Positions 1 to 6,100 of a DNA stretch of 6,444 nucleotides are shown in pieces. How positions within the stretch are numbered: position 1 is the stretch's first letter; each line of letters begins with the position of its first letter. The translations under genes were made by a program, and so were the position numbers. Source of the DNA: Deinococcus sp. (GTDB lineage Bacteria; Deinococcota; Deinococci; JACQHA01); the NCBI GenBank assembly GCA_016199255.1, contig JACQHA010000007.1, forward strand, positions 1 through 6,444, read 5' to 3'. Under the pieces are notes generated by a model. The model was not told where the DNA came from and searched no databases. It saw nothing but the letters and a program-made list of their open reading frames with translations.

Positions 1-52
1 GTCAACCAGGTCGAGGAGCTTTCGGTTTCGCTTCGTGAGTTGGGGTCATACC
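1..52 (-). other. possible start of a toxin gene, frame disturbed
   Basis: This is the stretch downstream of the antitoxin, where the partner toxin of a Phd/YefM module is normally encoded. An ATG lies at 49-47, three bases after the antitoxin stop, but its frame reads only 15 codons (MTPTHEAKPKAPRPG) before a TGA at 4-2. A different frame, starting just after a TGA at 48-46, reads PQLTKRNRKLLDLVD. That resembles the basic N-terminal helix of RelE/ParE-type toxins, but it has no start codon. Removing one base from the C run at 45-42 would join the ATG to this frame and give MTQLTKRNRKLLDLVD. The toxin may therefore be frameshifted, or the stretch may be non-coding. Fifty bases are too few to decide. 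Confidence 0.22.
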
Positions 53-400
53 TCAGGTATGCTTGCCCTTCCGCTTTGGCTTGCTCGAAAGTTCGCCCCG
101 TAGTTCAGCGAGGAGCTCCCGCGCGTCTCGTACCTCTCCACGCTGGTACGCCTTATAGCCCTCCTCGATCTGCTTCTTAAGCTTGGGGTCTTGAAGTTCA
201 AGGTAGTCTTCTAGCTCATCGACGTCCATAATGCCGGCAATCGGAATCCCATCCTTCTCCAGGATGAAGTACTCCTTGTTCAGGTGAGCGCGCCGCACTA
301 TCTGCCCGAGATTGATACGCGCCTGGGTGATGGGGATGCGGTGGACCATAGGTTTTGGCTGCTGTGTCACAGAATCCCTCCGTTGTGTGAGGCTGATCAT
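53..400 (-). CDS. Phd/YefM-family antitoxin of a type II toxin-antitoxin module
   Basis: This is a predicted DNA-binding antitoxin that would neutralise a RelE/ParE- or PIN-type toxin and repress its own promoter. The protein has 115 residues. Residues 19-69 form the Phd/YefM fold: HRIPITQARINLGQIVRRA (a strand and helix typical of the family), then EYFILEKDGIPIAGIMDVDELEDYLE. Residues 70-101 form the charged helical tail (DPKLKKQIEEGYKAYQRGEV and on) that in relatives wraps the toxin. The last 14 residues are a lysine-rich tail. The first 17 residues precede the fold and look non-conserved. The likely start may instead be Met18 (codon at 349-347), because the extended -10 box upstream would start transcription only about 8 nt before the first ATG, and neither start has a clear Shine-Dalgarno sequence. 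The toxin is expected beyond the left edge. No related gene lies on the right. Family assignment is confident; the start is not. Confidence 0.88.
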   Translation of the reverse strand: MISLTQRRDSVTQQPKPMVHRIPITQARINLGQIVRRAHLNKEYFILEKDGIPIAGIMDVDELEDYLELQDPKLKKQIEEGYKAYQRGEVRDARELLAELRGELSSKPKRKGKHT

Positions 401-414
401 TGTTAATCAAGGTT

Positions 415-423
415 ATTATAGCA
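415..423 (-). promoter_or_regulatory. extended -10 promoter of the antitoxin gene
   Basis: Read on the minus strand, the sequence is TGC-TATAAT: a perfect -10 hexamer at 420-415 preceded by the TGn extension at 423-421. No good -35 box lies 16-18 bases upstream, as is common for extended -10 promoters. Transcription would start near 408, giving an almost leaderless mRNA for the ATG at 400 or a leader of about 60 nt for the ATG at 349. Its position right next to the antitoxin would suit autorepression, but I see no clear operator repeat. Confidence 0.55.
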
Positions 424-473
424 GGGTACGGGGCACCTGGATCTACCGCCAGCGGTTTGTCAACGCGGCGCTG

Positions 474-501
474 GCCTGACGGCTAGGGCCTTGGGTCAGG
501 C
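474..501. repeat. hairpin-forming inverted repeat
   Basis: The arms GCCTGAC (474-480) and GTCAGGC (495-501) are perfectly complementary, and an inner GGC/GCC pair (481-483 with 488-490) can extend the stem. No T-run follows on either strand. With the next hairpin it may form a tandem terminator for minus-strand transcription, but this is uncertain. Confidence 0.35.
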
Positions 502-511
502 GGTTCCAATG

Positions 512-542
512 GCCACCCGGACGACTTGTCCGCCCGGGTGGC
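512..542. terminator. GC-rich hairpin, possible transcription terminator
   Basis: A perfect 9-bp inverted repeat is formed by GCCACCCGG (512-520) and CCGGGTGGC (534-542). An alternative fold keeps the outer six pairs and adds an inner stem CGGAC (518-522) with GTCCG (528-532) around the loop GACTT. There is no clear U-tract on either strand; the plus strand continues CTCTTCGT. It lies just after the stop of a small minus-strand frame and between two divergent genes, so insulation or termination of minus-strand transcripts is the most natural role. A structured RNA or a protein-binding palindrome is also possible. Confidence 0.35.
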
Positions 543-623
543 TCTTCGTGACGTCTCGTTACTCCGGCTTGGTCGACGCTGCCATCGCTTTGGAGATGTA
601 CTCGAACAACTTCCGCTGCTGCA

Positions 624-652
624 TTGACCGGCTCTGGCCTGCGCGTTAAACT
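624..652 (+). promoter_or_regulatory. sigma70-like promoter upstream of the dehydrogenase gene
   Basis: The -35 box is TTGACC (624-629, five of six consensus bases), followed by a 17-base spacer and the -10 box TAAACT (647-652, four of six). Transcription would start near 659, giving a leader of about 40 nt that includes the strong AAGGAGGAG ribosome binding site at 685-693. Spacing and position fit well, but it is a sequence match only. Confidence 0.4.
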
Positions 653-699
653 CTGCCCGGTGAGGCTATAGGTGGCTTGGTAGTAAGGAGGAGAGGGGG

Positions 700-1728
700 A
701 TGCCCAAAACGAAGAGCCAGATCTCCATAGGGGTGATTGGCGTGGGGCAGATGGGCCGCATCCATGCCGAGCATATAGTGCGGCGGGTGCACCAGGCGCG
801 CCTGGTGGCGGTGGCCGATGTGGACGCCAAGCGGGCGCAGGCGGTGGCTGAAGCCCTTGGCGCGCCGCGCTGGTACGGCAGCCCGGAAGAGCTACTGCAG
901 GATAAGACCATAGACGCCGTGGTGATCGTCACCTCGACCGATACTCACGCAGACATGATTGTGGCTGCGGCCAAGGCGGGCAAAGACATCTTTTGCGAAA
1001 AGCCCATTGCCGACACTGTGCCTGATGGGCGGCGCGCCCAGGCGGCGGTGGAGAGAGCTGGCGTGCGCTGCCAGATTGGGTTCATGCGGCGCTTTGACCC
1101 AGCGTATGTCACTGCCAGGAAGCAGCTGGACGATGGGGCCATTGGCCGGCCGCTGATGATCCGGCTCTGCGGCCGGGACCCGACATTTTACCGGCGGGGC
1201 AAAGGCACCGCCTTTGTGAAGACCAGCGGCGGTATTTTCCTGGACATGTGCATCCACGACTTCGACCTGGCTAGATGGCTCATGGGCGCTGAGGTGAGCC
1301 AGGTGTTTGCCAAGGTGGCCACCTTGGGTCCGCCAGAAGTGCACCAGCTCGATACCCAGGATTCGGCAGTGGCCCTCCTCACCTATAGCGATGGCCGGCT
1401 GGGAGTGGCCGAGTCCAGCTTGCTGGTGCCCTGGTACGACATCCGCACCGAGCTGGTGGGCACCAAGGGTACTTTGCAGGTGGGCGCCCTAGAGTACCAG
1501 CCGGTGACAGTGATGAGCGCCGCCGGGATCATTGAGCCAGGCATCCCGTGGTTCATGGAGCGCTTTGGCGAAGCCTATGTGGCGGAGCTGCAGCACTTCA
1601 TAAGTGCCCTGGCGAGCGATCAAGTTCCGGCGGTCAATGCCGGCGACGGGGTGGCGGCGCTGGCCATTTCCCTGGCGGCGCTGCAGTCGGCCGAGACTGG
1701 CCAGCCGGTAAACCTGGTAGCAGCCTAG
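700..1728 (+). CDS. Gfo/Idh/MocA-family NAD(P)-dependent dehydrogenase, inositol 2-dehydrogenase-like
   Basis: This is a cytoplasmic oxidoreductase that would oxidise a sugar or polyol hydroxyl (myo-inositol type) with NAD(P). It has 342 residues, normal for the family. The N-terminal Rossmann domain (about 8-125) opens with the dinucleotide loop G14-V-G16-QM-G19 and has an acidic residue after the second strand (VAVAD40). The family signature EKP is at 100-102, with Lys101 as the catalytic lysine. The C-terminal alpha/beta domain (about 126-340) has GGIFLDMCIHDFDLARWL at 177-194. Asp182 and His186 keep the D-x3-H spacing of the catalytic Asp and His of IolG-type enzymes. The start is fixed by AAGGAGGAG six bases upstream. 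It precedes the importer genes, so it probably acts on the imported compound or a derivative. The exact substrate cannot be read from the sequence; other family activities (glucose-fructose, scyllo-inositol, rhizopine-type) remain possible. Confidence 0.92.
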   Translation: MPKTKSQISIGVIGVGQMGRIHAEHIVRRVHQARLVAVADVDAKRAQAVAEALGAPRWYGSPEELLQDKTIDAVVIVTSTDTHADMIVAAAKAGKDIFCEKPIADTVPDGRRAQAAVERAGVRCQIGFMRRFDPAYVTARKQLDDGAIGRPLMIRLCGRDPTFYRRGKGTAFVKTSGGIFLDMCIHDFDLARWLMGAEVSQVFAKVATLGPPEVHQLDTQDSAVALLTYSDGRLGVAESSLLVPWYDIRTELVGTKGTLQVGALEYQPVTVMSAAGIIEPGIPWFMERFGEAYVAELQHFISALASDQVPAVNAGDGVAALAISLAALQSAETGQPVNLVAA

Positions 1729-1740
1729 CAGTCAGTGCCT

Positions 1741-1763
1741 GGCCCTGGCGGTTGAACCAGGCC
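1741..1763 (+). promoter_or_regulatory. inverted repeat over the -35 region of the binding-protein promoter
   Basis: CCTGG (1744-1748) pairs with CCAGG (1757-1761) around the loop CGGTTGAA, and GG at 1741-1742 pairs with CC at 1762-1763 past one bulged C. An overlapping 6-bp repeat is GCCTGG (1737-1742) with CCAGGC (1757-1762). The repeat covers the TTGAAC box, so it could be an operator. It lies just after the dehydrogenase stop, so it could instead be a weak terminator, though no U-run follows. Confidence 0.25.
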
Positions 1764-1780
1764 GCTGGGGCAGCTATAGT
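1752..1780 (+). promoter_or_regulatory. sigma70-like promoter for the ABC importer genes
   Basis: The -35 box TTGAAC (1752-1757, four of six) and the -10 box TATAGT (1775-1780, five of six) are separated by exactly 17 bases. Transcription would start near 1787, leaving a leader of about 46 nt. That leader contains a small hairpin, AGCCC (1798-1802) with GGGCT (1806-1810), ten bases before the Shine-Dalgarno sequence. This would let the importer be expressed independently of the dehydrogenase gene. Confidence 0.5.
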
Positions 1781-1820
1781 AAGTGGCAAGCAGATAAAGC
1801 CCGTGGGGCTCGCGATTCTG

Positions 1821-1827
1821 AAGGAGG
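1821..1827 (+). promoter_or_regulatory. ribosome binding site that fixes the binding-protein start
   Basis: AAGGAGG lies five bases before the ATG at 1833. The open frame continues upstream to an ATG at 1548, but that extension overlaps the dehydrogenase gene. Only the start at 1833 gives a signal peptide at the N-terminus, so this site decides the start. Confidence 0.85.
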
Positions 1828-1832
1828 GAAAT

Positions 1833-2984
1833 ATGAACAGGCGGCGAGTATGGCTCTGGGCGCTTGCAGGGCTGGCCCTTTTCATGGCCGCCAGCGCCCA
1901 GCAGCAGGGGGTAGTCGACGTCCTCTGTGTGGTCAACAACGACTGGTGCGTGGCCATCGAGGAGCCCTTTGAGCAGGCTACTGGCATAGACTACGAGTTC
2001 ATCAGGCTCAGTTCCAATGAGGCCCTGAACCGGCTACGCTCTGAGAAGGCAGCGCCTACGTTCGACGCCGTGTTTGGCGGCACCAACGTGCCCCACGAGG
2101 TGGCGTTTGACGAAGGGCTCTATGAACCCCTGTCGCTGGACGAGTTCCCGGTGCTGAGCGAGCTGCAGCCGTCTCTGTTGGACTTTGCCCGGGGGCCTTT
2201 CACGCCCGACGAGCGCCTGGTGCGCTTTGGGCCCATCTACACCGGCATCCTGGGCATTGGCGTCAATGAAGCCTGCCTGGCGGAGCGGGCGCCAGGCGTG
2301 CCGGTGCCTACGAGCTGGCAGGACCTGACCAACCCGGCGCTGGCGGGGCTGATTGCCATGCCCAACCCCAACACTTCCGGCACTGCCGGGGTGTTCTTGT
2401 TCACCATGCTGGCGGACTTTGGCCGGCCCTTTGCGCCGGGCACCACTGGCGTCTCCCCCGGGGAGATCGCTGCTGGCCAGTTCGTGAGCGAGGCTGCGGT
2501 GTTCGCTCCCAATGGTGTCATGGCCGGCATCCGGCGCAACGTCAGCCAGTTCACCGCTTCGGGCTTCGCCCCAGGGGCTCTGGCCAACGCCGGCGAGGTG
2601 TGCATTGTCATCCAGTTCCTGCACGACGTGCTGGCCAATAACATCATCGCCAACAATACCAACCTGACGCTGATTGGCCCCAGTGAAGGCGTGGGGTTCG
2701 AAATTGGCGTAGCGAGCCTGGTAGCCAATGGCCCCAACCCGGTAGCGGCTCGAGCCTTTGTAGATTGGGCGCTGCAGGCCCAGAACCAGGTGATTGCCTA
2801 CACCGTGGCCAACTCCTACCAGATCCCCTCCAATGCCAATGCCCAGCCTGACCCGCGCTCGCCGCGGTTTGAGGACCTGCCGGTGATTGGCGACTTCGGC
2901 CCGCTGTTTAACTTCTTCCGGGCCAACAACGACCGGCTGATTGAGCGGTTCACCCGCGAGGTATTCCCGCTCCGGCCCAACTAG
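1833..2984 (+). CDS. ABC transporter periplasmic substrate-binding protein, AfuA/FbpA-like (family 1), probably not for iron
   Basis: This exported receptor would deliver substrate to the permease encoded next. It has 383 residues. A Sec signal peptide covers about 1-22: MNRRR, a hydrophobic stretch WLWALAGLALFMAA, then ASA before Gln23. No lipobox cysteine is present. The mature start VLCVVNNDWCVAIEEPFEQATG (30-51) carries the C-x6-C spacing (Cys32, Cys39), plausibly a disulfide. FGGTNVPH (81-88) and NPNTSGTAG (178-186) are ligand-loop motifs of this family. Where iron-binding FbpA proteins have adjacent tyrosines after the GEV segment, this one reads GEVCIVIQFLHD (254-265), with His264-Asp265, followed by PSEGVGFEIG (283-292). 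That pattern is closer to the sugar-phosphate or organic-anion branch that includes AfuA. The C-terminus is intact by length. The stop codon TAG shares its bases with the end of a small inserted element. Confidence 0.88.
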   Translation: MNRRRVWLWALAGLALFMAASAQQQGVVDVLCVVNNDWCVAIEEPFEQATGIDYEFIRLSSNEALNRLRSEKAAPTFDAVFGGTNVPHEVAFDEGLYEPLSLDEFPVLSELQPSLLDFARGPFTPDERLVRFGPIYTGILGIGVNEACLAERAPGVPVPTSWQDLTNPALAGLIAMPNPNTSGTAGVFLFTMLADFGRPFAPGTTGVSPGEIAAGQFVSEAAVFAPNGVMAGIRRNVSQFTASGFAPGALANAGEVCIVIQFLHDVLANNIIANNTNLTLIGPSEGVGFEIGVASLVANGPNPVAARAFVDWALQAQNQVIAYTVANSYQIPSNANAQPDPRSPRFEDLPVIGDFGPLFNFFRANNDRLIERFTREVFPLRPN

Positions 2985-3081
2985 AGCGATTTGCTGTAGG
3001 GGCGGTTGGCCAACCGCCCCTACAGAGGGGTGTTACCAGATTTGCAGGCAGCAGCAACACACCCATCTGCCAATCGCTCTA
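2982..3081. mobile_element. MITE-like element with 13-bp terminal inverted repeats and TA ends
   Basis: A 100-bp segment is bounded by TAGAGCGATTTGC (2982-2994) and GCCAATCGCTCTA (3069-3081), which are inverted repeats with 12 of 13 positions matching. Both ends carry TA, the target dinucleotide duplicated by IS630/Tc1-mariner transposases. No open frame of its own is evident, so it would be non-autonomous. It carries a 32-bp palindrome (2994-3025) and weaker pairings further right (CAGAT 3037-3041 with ATCTG 3065-3069). Removing one TA plus the body leaves CCC AAC TAA, the binding-protein end with an intact stop, and a 25-nt spacer to the permease start that includes AAAGGAG. This clean empty site supports a recent precise insertion. 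The family name is an inference from the ends only. Confidence 0.6.
2994..3025. repeat. 32-bp perfect palindrome, loopless hairpin
   Basis: The arm CTGTAGGGGCGGTTGG (2994-3009) is followed immediately by its exact reverse complement CCAACCGCCCCTACAG (3010-3025). In RNA it would form a stem of about 14 pairs with the tetraloop GGCC. Palindromes built on GTAGGGGCGG are, from memory, widespread intergenic repeats in Chloroflexota and some other phyla. No U-tract follows, so it is not a standard intrinsic terminator, but it could stabilise the upstream mRNA end or dampen read-through into the permease gene. Confidence 0.85.
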
Positions 3082-3095
3082 AGCGCGGCTGAGCC

Positions 3096-3102
3096 AAAGG
3101 AG
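3096..3102 (+). promoter_or_regulatory. ribosome binding site of the permease, GTG start
   Basis: AAAGGAG lies five bases before GTG at 3108. It lies outside the inserted element, so it belonged to the original spacer between the two genes. It supports GTG as the start and a protein beginning MALNRRR. Confidence 0.8.
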
Positions 3103-3107
3103 CCGCC

Positions 3108-6100
3108 GTGGCACTGAACCGTCGCCGGGGCTGGGCAGCGCTTCTTTGGGCACTCCTGGCCCTGGCGGCGTTCCTGGCATTGCCCTGGATCAGGGCAGGC
3201 GAGAATTTTCTCCGTTTTCTCGGAGCTGAAGCCTTCGCCCTCTCGGCGCTTTCCCTGGCCCGGCGGGTGACCCCGGAGCTCTGGGGGGTAGGGGCACTGC
3301 TCCTCATCGGGCTCATCCTCTGGCTCTGGCCGGGTAGCCGCCGCTGGCGGGGACAGGCCCTGGTGCTGGTGAGCACTGCCGGCTTGCTCCTGGGCCTCTG
3401 GCTGCTGGCCGGCGCCGCGCCCCAGCTCGTGCTGCAAACCAGCGAAGGCTGCCAGCTGGCTGGCGAGGTGGGCCAGCGTATTACCTGTGTTATCACCGTG
3501 CTGAACCACGGCCAGGCGCCGGCGGAGCGCATTGACCTGCGCCAAGAGCTGCCCCGGGGCCGGCTAGAGAATATTGCGGTGCTGGAGGGGGAGAGTGTAG
3601 GTGGGCGGCTCAACCCCCAGCCTGCTGCCCTGCGCTTTCGCATTGCCCTTTTGCATCCTCTAGCCGCGGCGCAAGTAGTCTATGCTGCCGATTTACGCCA
3701 GGCGGCTGTTCCCCAGCCAGTGGCTGTGGAACTCAACGCCATTGGCCGCAATGGTTTCGGCCTGGGGGCGCTAGTGGTGTTCCTCACTTTCCTGGTGTTG
3801 CTGGGCGCTGGCCTTTCCGCAGCGGGTTACTTGCGCACTGACAGCTTTGTGGCTACGGGGGTAGTGCTGTGCAGCGCCTTTGTGACGCTCTTTATCCTCT
3901 ATCCGGTGTTCACCATCTTGCGCAAGAGCCTCTGGGGAGCTAGTGGCTTCAGCCTGGAGCCGCTAGAGCAGGCGCTCTCCTCGGCGGCCTTCTTCCAGGT
4001 GCAGTCAAGTGACTGGCGAGCGGTAGGGCTGGTCATGGGGCTGGCTGGGGGAGGGAGTGTGCTGGCATTAGTACTCCAGCTCTGGCGCAAGCGCTCTGGC
4101 GGCGACCCTCTGCCCCTGGGCTGGAGTGCGCTGGCGGTGGGAGTCGCGGTCTATGTGTTGAGCTTCGCCTTGCCGGAGCAAATACTCTCCCCACTGGGCT
4201 ATAGCCCCAGGCAGCGGGCCACGGCGGGAGCGATTTTCCTGAGCCGCCTTTCCTGGCCGCTGCTGCCCGCGGGGTTCGCCTGGGCTTTGGCAGCGCTGGC
4301 GTTGGGCTGGGGAACAGCCGTGGCAGAACGCTGGGCGGAGCGCTGCGGCGGCTGGAACAGCTGGCGGAAGGTCTTGCTCCCGGTGCTGGCCGTGACCGGC
4401 CTGGCCGGCAGCTTGGCGCTACTCTGGCTGAGCTTTGGGGCGCTGCGCAATAGCTTGTTACTGGCGATCTTAGTGGGGCTTTCCTCCACCCTCTGCGGCC
4501 TGGCGTTTGCCTTGCTGGCAGCTCGGAGCCGCAGCCCGCTGCGCTTCTTGCTGGCGCCTTTTTCCGTGCTGCCCATTATCACCCCGCCTTTTGTGCTGGG
4601 CCTGGCCACTATATTGCTCCTGGGCCAAAATGGGCTCATCACCCGGCGCTGGCTGGGGTTATCCACCAGCGTGTTCTTTGGCCCTTTAGGCGTGGGCCTG
4701 GCACAGACCCTGGCCTATACCCCCATTGCCTACTTGGTGCTTGTTGGGGTGGTGCAGTCGCTGGATAAGAGCCTGGAAGAGGCGGGGAGCATCCTGGGCG
4801 CCGGGCGCTGGACGGTGTTCCGCACTATTGTCTGGCCGCTACTTCGCCCTGGGCTGGCTAATGCCTGCTTGCTGGGCATGATCGAGTCTTTGGCGGACTT
4901 CGGCAACCCGCTGGTGCTGGGCGGTGGGGCGCAGTTTCTAGCTACCGAGATTTTCTTCGCCCTGGACCGGGCCAGTGGCCAGGAGCGGGCGGCGGCGCTG
5001 GGGCTGGTGCTCTTGGCCATTAGCCTGGCGGCATTTTTGGCGCAGCGCTACTGGGTGGGGCGGCGCTCTTATGTGACGGTCACTGGCAAGCCCAGCGGCG
5101 CTGGCTTCATGCCGCTCCCGGCGCTCTTGGAGAAGCTGCTCCTGGGCTTTGCCGTGCTCTGGGCCGCTTTCAATGTGCTGCTCTATGGCTCGGTTTTCCT
5201 GGGGGGAGTGGTGGTGAGCTGGGGCAGGGACCATACCCTCACCTGGCGACACGCCGCGGCTTTCTTTACTGACGCGGACACTGCCCTGCAGACTTCCCTC
5301 AAGCTGGCTGCGGCCTCAGCGCTGCCGGCAGCGCTGCTGGGTTTTCTGATTGCCTATCTCGTAGTGCGGCAGCGGTTCGCCGGGCGCAGCCTGTTGGAGT
5401 TCTCCGCCATGCTGTCTTTTGCCATTCCCGGCACAGTCATGGGCATTGGCTATATTCTGGCCTTCCACCTAGGGCTATTCCAGCTCACCCAAACTGGCGC
5501 CATCATTGTGCTGGCGTTTATCTTCCGCAACATGCCAGTGGGCATTAGAGGTGGTGTGGCGGCGTTGACCCAGATTGACCGCTCGCTGGAGGAGGCCTCC
5601 ACCACCTTGCGCGCCGGTGCCGCCTACACCCTGGCCCGGGTGCTCTTGCCGCTGGTGCGGCCGGCGCTAATTGCTGGCCTGGTGTTTGCCTTCGTGCGCG
5701 CCATGACCGCTATTAGCCAGGTGATCTTCTTGGTTACCCCACGTTACCGGCTGATCACCGAGGTGATGTTGCGGCGCATAGAACAGGGCAACCTGGGCCT
5801 GGGAGCGTTCATGTCGGCAGTGATGATCCTCGCCCTGGGCCTGGCCATCTGGCTCATGTACCTACTGCTCGCTGCCCTGGCTAGCTCGCGGCGGGTGTTG
5901 CTGGCGGTCATAGGCGGCGGCCTGGCCTGCTTTGCCAGCCTCATGCCTTACACGGCGCACCCCTTCGCACGGCTGGTAACCGGGGCTGGCCCGGACGCAA
6001 TTGGCCGCATGGGCCTCAGCGTGCTCGATGGCCTGATTGCACTTGGCATCGGCTTGAGCGCCCTGGGGCTGGCGCGCTGGGCGCTGCGCTGGCGGCGCGG

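Larger units (their letters stand above)
401..699. other. intergenic region between antitoxin and dehydrogenase
   Basis: No convincing full-length gene lies in this stretch between divergently transcribed genes. It holds the antitoxin promoter (415-423), two hairpins (474-501 and 512-542), a rightward promoter (624-652) and the Shine-Dalgarno sequence AAGGAGGAG (685-693) for the dehydrogenase. On the minus strand a short frame at 624-559 encodes 21 residues (MQQRKLFEYISKAMAASTKPE) and ends in TAA 16 bases before the hairpin at 512-542. It looks protein-like in composition, but it is short and its ATG has no good ribosome binding site. It may be the 3' end of a lost gene. Confidence 0.5.

Noticed and set aside
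892..1382. Minus-strand frames opposite the dehydrogenase gene
   Set aside because: The plus-strand frame contains the full Gfo/Idh/MocA signature; the antisense translations show nothing recognisable.
1548..1832. Upstream extension of the binding-protein frame to an ATG at 1548
   Set aside because: It overlaps the dehydrogenase gene, would bury the signal peptide inside the protein, and lacks a ribosome binding site comparable to AAGGAGG before 1833.
2034..2737. Long minus-strand frames opposite the binding-protein gene
   Set aside because: They are antisense shadows in GC-rich DNA, with low-complexity Arg/Ala/Gly-rich translations and no recognisable domain.
1833..2984. Naming the importer as an iron(III) uptake system (fbpABC)
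   Set aside because: The tandem tyrosine iron ligands are not seen in the binding protein, so gene symbols implying iron were withheld.
3020..3643. Minus-strand frames running across the palindrome and the permease 5' end
   Set aside because: Translations are rich in Arg, Ser, Pro and Gln with no motif, and the plus-strand permease has clear helices and domain structure over the same bases.
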